Notes: a model not told the origin generated them from the letters alone. 26,119 nucleotides of DNA from Actinomycetes bacterium (GCA_030597945.1 JAUVQW010000003.1:1-26119); one strand, 5' to 3'. Positions 1 to 9,184 are shown, numbered from the stretch's first letter. Numbers and translations: made by a program.

Positions 1-13
1 GAAAAGGAAGATA

Positions 14-895
14 GTGACAGCGAGCTATCTTCATAACCACCGCTTGATCATTGATCAGGGCTTAAGAGAATTTTTCCCCACTAAAGACCCTAAAGCAATA
101 AACGTCTATGAGGCGATGGAGTACTCTCTTTTTTCCGGCGGTAAACGTTTTAGACCGATACTGACCCTCATCACTGCAGAAACTTTAGGTGGCAAGATGG
201 ACCGCGCACTTCCGATTGCCTGTGCCATCGAGTTTATCCATACCTACTCTCTTATCCATGACGATCTACCGGCGATGGATGACGATGACTTAAGGAGAGG
301 GAAGCCCTCCTGCCACAAGAAATTTGGTGAAAGTGCAGCTATTTTGGCCGGTGATGGATTAATGGCTGAAGCTTTTAGCCTTATTTCAAGAAGTGAGACT
401 GAACTTGGCCCGGAGGTGACGGTATTGATAGTAAAAGAGATCTCCGATGCTATTGGGGTTAGAGGGATGGTCGGCGGCCAAATGATCGATATCGAACTTG
501 CCGGTAGGAAAACAGATCATGAGGCGATCATATATATGCATTCTCTTAAGACCGGCAGACTCATTGTTGCCGCCGCTCGCTCAGGGGCGATCTTGGCCGG
601 CGCTTCAAATGGGGAGTTAAAGGCGATATCGGATTACGCGGCCGATTTGGGGCTAGCGTTTCAAATAAGAGACGATATCTTGGATGTTGAGGGTAATACG
701 GATGAAATGGGTAAGACGTCCGGAAGTGACATTAGGCTTAAGAAGTCTACTTTTCCCGCGACCGTAGGATTGGATGAATCAAAAAATCAGTTGAGTGAAG
801 TCGTCAGTAGAGCAAAAGCGTCATTAGAAGGTAAGATCGAAGATAACGCAAGACTACTTGAGTTGGCAGATCTTGCAGCTTACAGGAGATCGTAA
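14..895 (+). CDS. ispA: (2E,6E)-farnesyl diphosphate synthase (short-chain polyprenyl synthase)
   Basis: Condenses DMAPP/GPP with IPP to give FPP, precursor of the undecaprenyl carrier and of quinones. Both Asp-rich motifs are present: the first at residues 83-89 (DDLPAMD followed by DDLRRG, with the two-residue insertion of the bacterial type II enzymes) and the second at 220-224 (DDILD). The aromatic residue five positions before the first motif (Tyr78 in HTYSLIHDD) fits a short-chain product. GGKRFRP at 42-48 binds IPP. At 293 aa it is about full length. The GTG at 14 has an AGGAAG only about 3 nt upstream, which is tight, and the frame stays open to the window edge, so the true start could lie outside the window. 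dxs follows after 140 nt. The fold and family are certain; the exact chain length is inferred. Confidence 0.93.
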   Translation: MTASYLHNHRLIIDQGLREFFPTKDPKAINVYEAMEYSLFSGGKRFRPILTLITAETLGGKMDRALPIACAIEFIHTYSLIHDDLPAMDDDDLRRGKPSCHKKFGESAAILAGDGLMAEAFSLISRSETELGPEVTVLIVKEISDAIGVRGMVGGQMIDIELAGRKTDHEAIIYMHSLKTGRLIVAAARSGAILAGASNGELKAISDYAADLGLAFQIRDDILDVEGNTDEMGKTSGSDIRLKKSTFPATVGLDESKNQLSEVVSRAKASLEGKIEDNARLLELADLAAYRRS

Positions 896-926
896 TTTTT
901 GCTTCTTCATAAAAAAAATAGATAAC

Positions 927-956
927 TTGATTGATATAATGATGTATTTTTATAGT
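927..956 (+). promoter_or_regulatory. Candidate sigma-70 promoter for dxs operon
   Basis: TTGATT (927-932) and TATAGT (951-956) are separated by 18 nt in the AT-rich 896-1037 gap between ispA and dxs. A second possible -10, TATAAT (935-940), has no good -35 partner. Transcription would start around 963, leaving a leader of about 75 nt. Pattern reading only. Confidence 0.45.
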
Positions 957-1037
957 CGTTGGGGTAAACTAACAAGGGATAGTTGAAGGCTTTATTTAAG
1001 TCGATAAATCTCCATAAACATGTTAGGGATCTACTCT

Positions 1038-2975
1038 ATGAGAGAAGAAAAAGATAGTCGGGATCTTGGGTCTGACATGCGGGTATTGGATCGAATCAAT
1101 GAGCCGGCAGATCTAAAAGAGCTTAGCCGCGACGAACTCGAAATCCTTGCAAACGAGATACGCCAAGAGATAATCGAAGTGACTTCCAAAAACGGCGGCC
1201 ACCTAGCACCCAACTTAGGAATCGTCGAGATCACTCTAGGTTTACATCTCGCCCTTAACAGTCCCGAAGACAAGATCATTTGGGATGTTGGTCATCAGTC
1301 ATATGTTCACAAGCTTATAACCGGACGGCGTGAGAAATTTGGAACCCTTAGAAAATATCAGGGACTTTCAGGTTTTATAAAGAGAAGCGAGAGTCCCCAT
1401 GATGCGTTTGACAGCGGTCATGCCAGTAACTCAATATCTGTTGCTTTAGGCCTTGCTACAGGATATGAGCGGCAAAACGCCGATAATTCAGTAGCTGTTG
1501 TTATTGGAGATGGAGCACTTACCGGAGGAATGGCTTATGAGGCGCTCAATCAGGCCGGACACCTAAAAGCAAACCTGATAGTCATATTAAATGATAACGA
1601 GATGTCTATTGATAATAACGTCGGGGCTATGTCTTCATATCTCAGCCGACTAAGGTTAGACCCAAAATACAATCGATTTCGCGATGAGATCGATCACATA
1701 ATCAGAAAGATCCCGGCTGTCGGGGAGCGGATGGTAAGCATAGGTGAGAACCTGAGACAATGTTTAAAACAGTTTCTCGTTCACGGGATGTTATTTGAAG
1801 AGCTTGGCTTTAAGTATGTCGGTCCGGTAGATGGACATAATGTCGACGCTATATACCAAAGCGTGATGATGGCCAAAAAAGTCGGAGGACCGATAGTGAT
1901 CCATGCTGTCTCTAAGAAAGGCAACGGTTATGAACCGGCTGAGAAAAATCCGGATCGCTACCACGGGACAGGAGCCTTTGAAATTGAAACGGGGCGGTCC
2001 GTAGTTAAGGAAGCACCCAAATCCTATACGTCTATTTTTGGTGAAACCATGGTAGAGATCGCCAAGAAAAATAGAAGACTTGTTGCAATAACTGCGGCGA
2101 TGTCCCAGGGAACAGGGCTGGCAAAATTCGCTGAAAGCTTCCCCGATAGGTTTTTTGACGTTGGGATCGCTGAACAGCATGGCGTAACATTTGCTGCAGG
2201 ATTGTCAATTTCCGGTTGGCAACCGGTCGTTGCTATATATTCGACTTTCTTACAAAGAGCTATTGACCAGATCATCGAAGACGTGTGTCTTCAGGAATTG
2301 CCGATTATATTAGCAATTGATAGAAGTGGACTTGTCGGCGACGATGGCCCGACTCACCATGGATCTTTTGATCTATCCTATCTATCTCAGATTCCCGGCA
2401 TCGTCATAATGGCTCCAAAGGACGAGAATGAATTAAGGCATATGCTTTACACTGCGACTAAATTAAACCGTACGGTTGCGATCCGTTATCCGCGTGGTCC
2501 CGGAATAGGCGTAAAGCTTGATGAAGAACTCACAATGCTGCCTCTTGGAAGATCCGAAGTGCTTATCCCTGGTAAAGATATTTGCATAATAGCGGTCGGC
2601 AGGATGGTCGAGATCGCGGAAGAAGTGACAAGGAAATTAAGCGTATCTGGTTACGACGCGACTTTGGTAAATGCAAGATATGTTAAGCCTATCGACAGCC
2701 AATTGTTGGAGGACCTGACAACCTCTCATAGGCTTATCGTAACGATTGAAGATAATGTTTTGACCGGAGGTTATGGCTCGGTCATTAGCCAATTTTATAA
2801 TGAGAATGAGGGTATCCAGATTCTGAATTTTGGTCTACCCGATCATTTTGTAAGCCACGGCGACGTAGATGAATTGTTTTTAGAGATTGGTTTATCGCCT
2901 GAGGCGATCATTAAAAAGATTGAACAGATTGCAAAATCAAAAGAGATCAAGATTAGATCAAGTGCTGGTAAATAG
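1038..2975 (+). CDS. dxs: 1-deoxy-D-xylulose-5-phosphate synthase
   Basis: First enzyme of the MEP isoprenoid pathway: a thiamine-diphosphate-dependent condensation of pyruvate and glyceraldehyde 3-phosphate. Seen: substrate/TPP His in GGHLAPNLG (about residue 55), the Mg/TPP motif GDGALTGGMAYEALN (about 157-171) with the later NDNEMSI, the central pyrimidine-binding domain with catalytic Glu in DVGIAEQH (about 379), and a C-terminal transketolase domain with RYPRGPG. The frame is open from an ATG at 1020. I chose ATG 1038 because AGGGAT (1025-1030) sits 7 nt upstream; ATG 1077, which gives the family-typical N-terminus MRVLDRINEPADL, is an equally serious alternative. The 3' end overlaps tlyA. 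Located directly after ispA, as in many Gram-positives. Family is certain, start is not. Confidence 0.96.
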   Translation: MREEKDSRDLGSDMRVLDRINEPADLKELSRDELEILANEIRQEIIEVTSKNGGHLAPNLGIVEITLGLHLALNSPEDKIIWDVGHQSYVHKLITGRREKFGTLRKYQGLSGFIKRSESPHDAFDSGHASNSISVALGLATGYERQNADNSVAVVIGDGALTGGMAYEALNQAGHLKANLIVILNDNEMSIDNNVGAMSSYLSRLRLDPKYNRFRDEIDHIIRKIPAVGERMVSIGENLRQCLKQFLVHGMLFEELGFKYVGPVDGHNVDAIYQSVMMAKKVGGPIVIHAVSKKGNGYEPAEKNPDRYHGTGAFEIETGRSVVKEAPKSYTSIFGETMVEIAKKNRRLVAITAAMSQGTGLAKFAESFPDRFFDVGIAEQHGVTFAAGLSISGWQPVVAIYSTFLQRAIDQIIEDVCLQELPIILAIDRSGLVGDDGPTHHGSFDLSYLSQIPGIVIMAPKDENELRHMLYTATKLNRTVAIRYPRGPGIGVKLDEELTMLPLGRSEVLIPGKDICIIAVGRMVEIAEEVTRKLSVSGYDATLVNARYVKPIDSQLLEDLTTSHRLIVTIEDNVLTGGYGSVISQFYNENEGIQILNFGLPDHFVSHGDVDELFLEIGLSPEAIIKKIEQIAKSKEIKIRSSAGK

Positions 2976-3765
2976 GGGCGTATTTCCAAGTCGCACGAAG
3001 GCCGTGGCAGCTATTATGGCCGGAGATGTAAGCGTTAATGGCAGCGTTGCCACTAAACCGGGACAACAGGTCTACATCAGCGAAAAGATCGATATTGTCG
3101 ATCGATCAAAAGAGTACGTATCACGGGGCGGAAAGAAACTTGAAAAAGCGCTCGATATTTTTGGCATTGATGTGACAAACAGAGTCGTGCTTGACGGTGG
3201 AGCGTCTACAGGGGGTTTTACGGATTGCCTTCTAAGTAGGGGTGCGATAAAAGTGATAGCTGTCGATGTCGGATACGGTCAACTCGATTGGAAGTTAAGA
3301 AATGATCCGCGAGTAGAAGTCCTCGAAAAGACAAATCTAAGGTATTTAAAACCCGAAGATATCACTGAAAAAGCTACTCTTAGTGTGATCGACATATCTT
3401 TTATATCAGTTCTTAAAGTCATTCCTGCAATAAAAAGATGTCTTGAAAAAAGAAAAGAGATAGTAGTCCTCGTAAAGCCTCATTTTGAGATAGGTAAAGG
3501 AAGGGTTGGAAAGGGTGGGATAGTAAAAGATCCCAACTCCCATAAATCCGTACTCAAAGAGCTCGCGCAAAAGATAGCCGAGGAAGGATTGTCTATAAAG
3601 GCGCTTACATTTTCTCCCCTTCTTGGCGCAAAGGGAAATATAGAGTTCTTGTTATATTTGGATGATTCAGGGCAAGGCCTTGGTAAAGAAGATATCGATA
3701 AAATTATCGAAGAGACGGTAAGCACCGCCCACAAAAACCTAAATGAAGCAAGAAAAGGCGATTAA
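2929..3765 (+). CDS. tlyA: TlyA-family rRNA 2'-O-methyltransferase (S4 + FtsJ-like)
   Basis: Predicted SAM-dependent ribose 2'-O-methyltransferase; characterised mycobacterial TlyA modifies 16S C1409 and 23S C1920, and its loss gives capreomycin resistance. An N-terminal S4 RNA-binding domain (about 7-66, RLDQVLVNRG...) is followed by a Rossmann methyltransferase domain with the SAM loop GGASTGGF (90-97). A K-D-K-E catalytic set can be assigned to Lys69 (SRGGKK), Asp155 (VIDISF), Lys183 (VKPHF) and Glu239 (NIEF). The frame is open to a TTG at 2887, but family members begin just before the RLD motif, so TTG 2929 (MQNQKRSRLD) is preferred. No strong ribosome site is visible, and coupling to dxs through the 47-nt overlap is likely. 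nadK begins at the base after the stop. Confidence 0.92.
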   Translation: MQNQKRSRLDQVLVNRGVFPSRTKAVAAIMAGDVSVNGSVATKPGQQVYISEKIDIVDRSKEYVSRGGKKLEKALDIFGIDVTNRVVLDGGASTGGFTDCLLSRGAIKVIAVDVGYGQLDWKLRNDPRVEVLEKTNLRYLKPEDITEKATLSVIDISFISVLKVIPAIKRCLEKRKEIVVLVKPHFEIGKGRVGKGGIVKDPNSHKSVLKELAQKIAEEGLSIKALTFSPLLGAKGNIEFLLYLDDSGQGLGKEDIDKIIEETVSTAHKNLNEARKGD

Positions 3766-4635
3766 ATGGCTACTGTAACAATAATCCCTCACCTCGAAAA
3801 AGAAGCTCTTCCAAAGATACTTCCGGATCTCATAAAGTTTCTTAAAGATAGAAAAGTCGAGGTAAGGCTTCCCAAAATTGAAGCAGAAGAGATGGGAGTC
3901 GGCGAACATGGTGTCGAAGACTCGCACCTTTTTGAGTCGATAGATTTTGTTATTGCTATGGGAGGAGATGGCACCGCTCTTCGGGTCGCAAGATTGTTAG
4001 GATCCGAAACAATTCCCGTGTTTGGTCTTAATCTTGGGAAGATCGGTTTTTTGATGCAGTTTGAAGAAGTCGAGCTCTATCCGTCACTTGAGCGGATACT
4101 TGCAGGAGACTATATGACAGAAGACCGGTCGAAATTGAAAGTCGAGGCGGAATTTGTCGATGGCAGAAAGATCAAAACGTTTGGTTTAAACGAGGCTCTT
4201 ATAGCGGGGGGCGAATTCAACAGGATCATCGAACTTGATGTTAAGATAAACGAGACGTTTTTTAGCAGATACGCACTTGATGGTATGATCGTAGCTACGC
4301 CGACCGGTTCGACGGCATATTCTTTTTCAGCTGGCGGGCCATTTGTATCACCCGATACCGATATTATGATAATGACACCGATCTGCCCTCACTCACTTTT
4401 TAATCGTACTGTGATACTGTCAGCTGAGGACGTCCTGAAAATTGAAAGGGCAAAAGAAGAAAAAGGAAAGCCAATTAGACTAAGTATCGATGGTTTTGCA
4501 ATTGAGGCTGGTATAAGCAGCGTCAAGATCTCTGTTTCGTCGACAAAGTTTAGGTTTATCAAGCATGATGAGACGAACTTTTTTTCTAAATTAAGGACGA
4601 AACTAAAGGATTGGGATTATTTTATAAGGGATTGA
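3766..4635 (+). CDS. nadK: NAD kinase
   Basis: Phosphorylates NAD+ to NADP+. Shows the family signature GGDGT at residues 66-70, the NE pair at 142-143, the DGMIVATPTGSTAYSFSAGG block (173-191), and TPICPHSLFNR, which closes the nicotinamide site. Length 289 aa is normal. The ATG directly abuts the TAA of tlyA, indicating translational coupling; tlyA-nadK-recN is a conserved trio in Actinobacteria and Firmicutes. There is no argR between nadK and recN, unlike the usual Bacillus-type order. Confidence 0.96.
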   Translation: MATVTIIPHLEKEALPKILPDLIKFLKDRKVEVRLPKIEAEEMGVGEHGVEDSHLFESIDFVIAMGGDGTALRVARLLGSETIPVFGLNLGKIGFLMQFEEVELYPSLERILAGDYMTEDRSKLKVEAEFVDGRKIKTFGLNEALIAGGEFNRIIELDVKINETFFSRYALDGMIVATPTGSTAYSFSAGGPFVSPDTDIMIMTPICPHSLFNRTVILSAEDVLKIERAKEEKGKPIRLSIDGFAIEAGISSVKISVSSTKFRFIKHDETNFFSKLRTKLKDWDYFIRD

Positions 4636-4639
4636 AGTC

Positions 4640-6337
4640 ATGTTAGAAGAACTTCAAGTAAGGGATCTAGCATTAATTAACGAGCTCGATCTTTCATTAA
4701 AAAAGGGGCTAACGGTTCTAACCGGCGAAACAGGGGCCGGGAAGACCATCATTATTGACGCTTTAAATCTTGCCTTAGGGAAACGTGCAGATACATCTAG
4801 GGTAAGAAGCGGTGCCGATCAGGCTGCGGTAAAAGCGCTTTTTTCGACAGATGGACCAACTAGAGATAGAGAAGATTGGGAGGATGGTCCTGACTTTCTT
4901 TTGGAGCGCAGAGTGTCATCAGAAGGTAAGAGCCGATCATATATTAACGGTTCTCTTGTGACCCTATCAGAGCTTCTTAGAGCAGGCAATAGACTTGTAG
5001 ATATTCATGGTCAACATGATCACCAGTCTTTGTTTAAGGTCGATATCCACCTAGATCTTCTAGATAGATATGCTGGAATGGACGTTGCCGAATTAAAGAG
5101 GCAGTTTAAAGAGGCGTTGGCATCGAAGGCTTCACTTGATATCAGGTTACGTGATCTTTTAACAAGCGAAGGCGACAATCAGTCCAAGTTAGACGATCTT
5201 TCCAGTCAACTCGGCGAGATAGATTCCATAAACATTAATCTTGAGGAAGACGAGGCAGCCGAAGATGAGCTTCAGAGATTAAAGAATTTTGAGAACGTTC
5301 AAGAAGCCATCAGCAATTCTCTTCTTAAGTTGTCTTCCGATGATGATGGCGGTTACGATCTTATTCAGCAGGCCTCGCTGGATTTGGCAGAGGGACAAAG
5401 GTACTTTGGCGTTCTCTCTAAACCGATCGAGACTCTTGAAACAATCACGGCGGGCTTAGAAGATGTGATTTCAGAACTTAGACATTTTGAAGAAGAAAAC
5501 AATTTTGATCCGGTGAGGCTTAGATATCTTGAGGACAGGGTCTTTGAACTTAACAATCTAAAAAGAAAATATGGAGGCACTTTAAAGTCTGTAATAACAA
5601 AACGAGAAAGCATCGACGACGAGCTAAAGCGGTGTGATAGTTCAAAACAAGAGAGCTTTAAGTTAAAAGATGAAATCGATAAGAGCGTGGCGGAACTTCT
5701 GGTCATTGGCAAGGAGCTTAGCTTCAAAAGAAAAAAAGCCGCCATCTTACTGGAAGACAAGGTAAAGGAAGTTCTTTTCGAGCTTGGTCTTGTAGGTGCG
5801 GATTTTAAAGTAGACGTAAAAACTTCAAAAGATGATATAAGTGAATGGAAGTCTGTCGGGTTCGACAGGGTTGAGTATCTGATCTCGGTAAATAAAGGGG
5901 AGCCGTTAAAACCGATCGTCAAGGTAGCCTCCGGCGGGGAGATATCTAGAATAATGTTGGCTTTAAAATCAATTCTTTCAGGCGAAGATAGTGTCGAGAC
6001 TCTTATTTTTGATGAGATTGATACCGGGATCGGGGGGAAGACGGCAGCACTAATCGGTAAGAAAATGTCAGCTCTTGCCATGGATCATCAGGTAATATGT
6101 GTTACCCACTTACCTCAAATAGCCGTATATGCTGATACGCAATATAACGTTGAAAAGAAAGAGATCAAAGGACGAACGGTGACATTGGTAAATGAGCTAA
6201 ATGACAAAGAGAGATTGGTTGAGCTTAGCAGGATGAGCGGATCGGATGGAGATTCTGCTGTGGCAGTAAAACATGCTTTAGAGCTGATAAAAGAAGCCCA
6301 GTCGGACAAGGCATCGGGTGTCTCCAGTAAAGCATAG
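4640..6337 (+). CDS. recN: DNA repair protein RecN (SMC-like ATPase)
   Basis: SMC-family ATPase acting at double-strand breaks, where it tethers broken ends. The head domain has Walker A GETGAGKT (29-36), followed by the RecN-typical GQHDHQSL. A long, charged, probably coiled-coil middle (about 150-370) comes next, then the ABC signature SGGEISR (431-437) and Walker B LIFDEIDTGIGG (455-466), with the D-loop/H-loop region CVTHLPQIA. Length 565 aa is full. ATG 4640 is preceded by AAGGGA (4626-4631) and lies 4 nt after the nadK stop. Its 3' end may overlap the next gene if that gene starts at GTG 6318. No LexA-like box was seen immediately upstream, so it is probably read through from the upstream operon. 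Confidence 0.96.
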   Translation: MLEELQVRDLALINELDLSLKKGLTVLTGETGAGKTIIIDALNLALGKRADTSRVRSGADQAAVKALFSTDGPTRDREDWEDGPDFLLERRVSSEGKSRSYINGSLVTLSELLRAGNRLVDIHGQHDHQSLFKVDIHLDLLDRYAGMDVAELKRQFKEALASKASLDIRLRDLLTSEGDNQSKLDDLSSQLGEIDSININLEEDEAAEDELQRLKNFENVQEAISNSLLKLSSDDDGGYDLIQQASLDLAEGQRYFGVLSKPIETLETITAGLEDVISELRHFEEENNFDPVRLRYLEDRVFELNNLKRKYGGTLKSVITKRESIDDELKRCDSSKQESFKLKDEIDKSVAELLVIGKELSFKRKKAAILLEDKVKEVLFELGLVGADFKVDVKTSKDDISEWKSVGFDRVEYLISVNKGEPLKPIVKVASGGEISRIMLALKSILSGEDSVETLIFDEIDTGIGGKTAALIGKKMSALAMDHQVICVTHLPQIAVYADTQYNVEKKEIKGRTVTLVNELNDKERLVELSRMSGSDGDSAVAVKHALELIKEAQSDKASGVSSKA

Positions 6338-6353
6338 GCGACTCCAAATAGAG

Positions 6354-7106
6354 ATGCGACCGAGGGTCGTCTTCAAACGTCGCAGGCATGTTGAACGGAG
6401 AATCAAACGTCGCCGGCTATATGCTCTACTAACAATTATCTCGATAGTGCTAGTCTCATCGTCAATATCTGGTATTAACTGGTTTATATCTAGCCTGTCA
6501 GAAGAAGAGCCGGCCGTGGTCATGGCCGGAGTAAAAAGTCAGATAAAGACACCTATAAAAGTACCTTTTGGTAAAGTGAATGGCAGTGATCTGATCCTGT
6601 ATGTCCCCTCGGCGATCCAAAATGTCAGCGGCATCGGATACCACCAATCTTTTAATAAGAAATCCATTCCGATCAAGCCGAGCATTAATCAAGTAGAGGG
6701 AGAACCATCCAAGATAGAAGTGAGAGGAAATACCAGATTAGGGAGGCCTCTTGAGTTTACAATGACTAAGAGAGGTAGGGGAACACCGCTTACGTCATCA
6801 GTAGATATTACGATGCTCGAAGGCTCGGATGTTCTAAGTCCAACAGATGGGGTTGTAGTAGACGTAATCCCATACAAACTTTATGGAAATATTGATGATT
6901 TTCGAATAGAAATAATGGCCGATGATCATGGATGGTTTAAGATAGTGGTAGCTCACGTGAGAGATATTGTGGTGGTAAAGGGAGAAAGAGTAACTGCTGG
7001 AGTGACTAAGTTAGCAAAGGTAAGATCGCTTAATATAAATTCGCAGATAAACGAATATGTGGATGGAAGTAAAGACCATGTGCATTTGCAGGTCAATCCG
7101 CTATAG
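6354..7106 (+). CDS. Membrane-anchored M23/LytM-like envelope protein, probably degenerate
   Basis: A very basic cytoplasmic head (RRRHVERRIKRRR) is followed by one hydrophobic segment at about residues 22-46, the layout of a type II anchor that places the rest outside. The C-terminal half resembles a beta-barrel M23/LytM domain: SPTDGVVVDV (a PVxGTV-like strand), AHV with His201, KGERVTAG, and a final HVHLQV (His242, His244) matching the HxH zinc motif. The usual first zinc ligand pair HxxxD is not evident, though GYHQ (His97) might serve, so activity is doubtful. The frame extends to GTG 6318 inside recN; ATG 6354 is the alternative chosen here. It lies between recN and steA, so a role in peptidoglycan remodelling at division is a reasonable inference. 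Not a recognised named gene. Confidence 0.72.
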   Translation: MRPRVVFKRRRHVERRIKRRRLYALLTIISIVLVSSSISGINWFISSLSEEEPAVVMAGVKSQIKTPIKVPFGKVNGSDLILYVPSAIQNVSGIGYHQSFNKKSIPIKPSINQVEGEPSKIEVRGNTRLGRPLEFTMTKRGRGTPLTSSVDITMLEGSDVLSPTDGVVVDVIPYKLYGNIDDFRIEIMADDHGWFKIVVAHVRDIVVVKGERVTAGVTKLAKVRSLNINSQINEYVDGSKDHVHLQVNPL

Positions 7107-7123
7107 GTAATAGGAGATAGATA

Positions 7124-8245
7124 ATGAGTTTTCGAGGCAGGGCGAAGCTAGATAGGAAGACTAAAGATCTGGTCAAGAGGATCAAATCAACGGATGTTGC
7201 GGTGATCGATCATCTGGATGTCGATCAGGTCTCGGCCGAGTCTTTGATCGAGACAGGCATAGAAGTCGTTATTAATGCCGACAAGTCGAGTTCCGGACGA
7301 TATCCAAATACCGGCCCCTTTCTCTTATGTAGCGCTGGCATCCATCTTGTTGACAATGTTGGAAGAAAAATATTCGATCTAATAGATGAGGGCGACATGA
7401 TCGAGATTGATCATGGAAAGATCTTGAAGGATGGAAAAGTCATAGCCAACGGTGACATCAAAAATTTAATGATAATAAAAGATGAGCTCGATAGATCGAA
7501 GAATACTATATCCGATGAGCTCGAAAAATTTGCTATTAATACTTTGGATTATATGAAAAAAGAGCGGGCATTGATTTTGGAGACCCCAGACATGCCTGAG
7601 ATCACAACTAAGATAGCGGGTAGGCAGGTATTGGTTGTTGTAAGAGGTTACGATTATAAGGCCGACTTGCAAACGCTGAAACCATATATAAAAGAGATGA
7701 AGCCAGTCTTAATAGGTGTCGACGGCGGAGCCGATGCCCTTAGAGCCGAAGGCTTCAAGGTGGATATTATTATCGGAGACATGGATAGTGTCACGGACGA
7801 GACGTTAAAAAGTGGATCGGAACTAGTTGTACATGGTTATCTAAATGGCAGAGCGCCAGGCCGGCATAGGTTGGATAGGCTGGGTCTTGAGAATAAAATA
7901 TTCAAGGCTGCTTGTACAAGCGAAGACCTTGCCATGCTACTCTCTTATGAGAAAGGAGCCGAGTTGATTGTGGCGGTAGGTACGCACGGTCATTTGACGG
8001 AGTTTTTAGATAAGGGACGAGAGGGGATGTCCAGCACTTTTCTTGTGAGACTTAAAGTCGGCGATCGTCTAGTCGATGCGAAAGGTGTAAACCAGCTCTA
8101 TCGATCTAGTCCGAAGTATTCATATCTTCTTGGAATGATTTTCGCAGGACTCACTACGGTAACAGTAGTGATCCTAATAGCACCGGTAGTCAGATTATAT
8201 TTAAGAACCGTCATATTAAAAGTCAGGTTGATGCTGGGTCTTTAA
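7124..8245 (+). CDS. steA: Putative cytokinetic ring protein SteA
   Basis: Homologue of SteA (Rv1697 family), which with SteB works at the actinobacterial division septum and influences the peptidoglycan hydrolase RipA. It contains a thiamine-pyrophosphokinase-like core: VRGYDYK (173-179), GVDGGADAL (198-206), GDMDSV (218-223), TSEDLAMLL (265-273) and GTH (286-288). A single C-terminal transmembrane helix lies at about 334-357. The ATG has a good AGGAG 8-12 nt upstream (7112-7116). Length 373 aa is typical. The TPK-like domain is not expected to be a vitamin enzyme here; in the family it is thought to be structural or ligand-binding. Confidence 0.9.
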   Translation: MSFRGRAKLDRKTKDLVKRIKSTDVAVIDHLDVDQVSAESLIETGIEVVINADKSSSGRYPNTGPFLLCSAGIHLVDNVGRKIFDLIDEGDMIEIDHGKILKDGKVIANGDIKNLMIIKDELDRSKNTISDELEKFAINTLDYMKKERALILETPDMPEITTKIAGRQVLVVVRGYDYKADLQTLKPYIKEMKPVLIGVDGGADALRAEGFKVDIIIGDMDSVTDETLKSGSELVVHGYLNGRAPGRHRLDRLGLENKIFKAACTSEDLAMLLSYEKGAELIVAVGTHGHLTEFLDKGREGMSSTFLVRLKVGDRLVDAKGVNQLYRSSPKYSYLLGMIFAGLTTVTVVILIAPVVRLYLRTVILKVRLMLGL

Positions 8246-8250
8246 AGGCT

Positions 8251-8279
8251 TTTTTATTCGCCTGAGATTCATTTATAAT
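8251..8279 (+). promoter_or_regulatory. Weak candidate promoter before steB
   Basis: A perfect TATAAT (8274-8279) lies in the 67-nt steA-steB gap, but the -35 at the right distance (TTTTTA, 8251-8256, 17-nt spacer) matches consensus at only three positions. It could provide an internal start for steB and the glycan genes after it. Confidence 0.3.
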
Positions 8280-8312
8280 ATAAGTAACCATAAAGCGTAA
8301 GGTGGATCATTA

Positions 8313-9155
8313 ATGTTTGACATGAGGTATCATATTGCTTCTCTTGGAGCCGTATTTTTAGCGCTTACCGTCGGCCTTCTGCTCGGCTCTTTGCTAGTTG
8401 ATAGCGGGGCTCTTACTAAAAGACAGGCTAAGCTTATGGAAAGCATCAATAAAGATGTGGAAAGCGTACTAACCCACAATAATGAACTGGAAAAAGAAGT
8501 TACCGAACTTAAGACTTTTCAGGATCAAGTCTGGCAGGCTGCCGTAAAGGGGAGGCTGGCCGATAAACGCATACTTGTTGTCTCCTTTGCATCAGATCAA
8601 GAAGATGTTTTTAATGACGTTTCGACTGCTGTTTCAAAGGCAGGAGCTGACTCCGCCTACATGACCATCTCGGTCAAAAAAGAAGATCTGGGTAATACAG
8701 ATTTGATAAACAGACTTTCAGCCTCGACGAACAGTTCTATCACGGTTGAAACGTTTGATTCATATTTGTGGGAAAGAATATCTGATGAGGTTTCAGGAAG
8801 AGAGCCGATAGCGCTACTTTCCGCTCTTTCAAATAACGATCTTATTAAAATAGACGATCAAAGCGTTTTGCCGGTAGACGGGTTTATTGTGCTTGCTTCT
8901 CCCGTAGGTTCGGAAAATGAATTTGATACAAAAATACTGAGAGCATTCAAAAGTACGGGTCAACCTGTGGTGGCGGCGGAGACAAGTGATCTTGATCCCT
9001 CAAGGATCGGCGTTTTTCAACTGGCATCTATCAGCACTATCGACAATATCGAAACCGTTTCGGGCTGGATATCAGCGATATACTTGTTGCAAGAGAGCTC
9101 TACTAAGGCTAACTTTGGGATTAAACCGACTGCAGACAGATTATTGCCTCAATGA
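8313..9155 (+). CDS. steB: SteB/MctB-family membrane protein ('copper transporter' annotation)
   Basis: Begins with the family's conserved MFDMRYHIASLGAVFLAL, which leads into one transmembrane helix at about 9-30. A coiled-coil stretch (about 38-75) and an extracytoplasmic alpha/beta domain of about 200 residues follow. Mycobacterial MctB (Rv1698) was linked to copper tolerance, while the corynebacterial orthologue SteB is a partner of SteA in septal wall hydrolysis; the pairing with steA here favours the division role. ATG 8313 has a strong AAGGTGGA (8299-8306). A single N-terminal helix makes a true transporter unlikely. Confidence 0.88.
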   Translation: MFDMRYHIASLGAVFLALTVGLLLGSLLVDSGALTKRQAKLMESINKDVESVLTHNNELEKEVTELKTFQDQVWQAAVKGRLADKRILVVSFASDQEDVFNDVSTAVSKAGADSAYMTISVKKEDLGNTDLINRLSASTNSSITVETFDSYLWERISDEVSGREPIALLSALSNNDLIKIDDQSVLPVDGFIVLASPVGSENEFDTKILRAFKSTGQPVVAAETSDLDPSRIGVFQLASISTIDNIETVSGWISAIYLLQESSTKANFGIKPTADRLLPQ

Positions 9156-9184
9156 TCTAGTTTCTTGATCTTAATGGAGAGATT

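Noticed and set aside
5365..6081. 238-residue Ser-rich open frame on the - strand inside recN
   Set aside because: It is the antisense shadow of a Lys/Glu/Asp-rich coiled-coil gene; low-complexity composition, no motif, no ribosome site, and recN is certain.
8986..9168. 60-residue + strand frame over the end of steB
   Set aside because: Out of frame with a well-supported gene and without recognisable features; the next gene has its own site.
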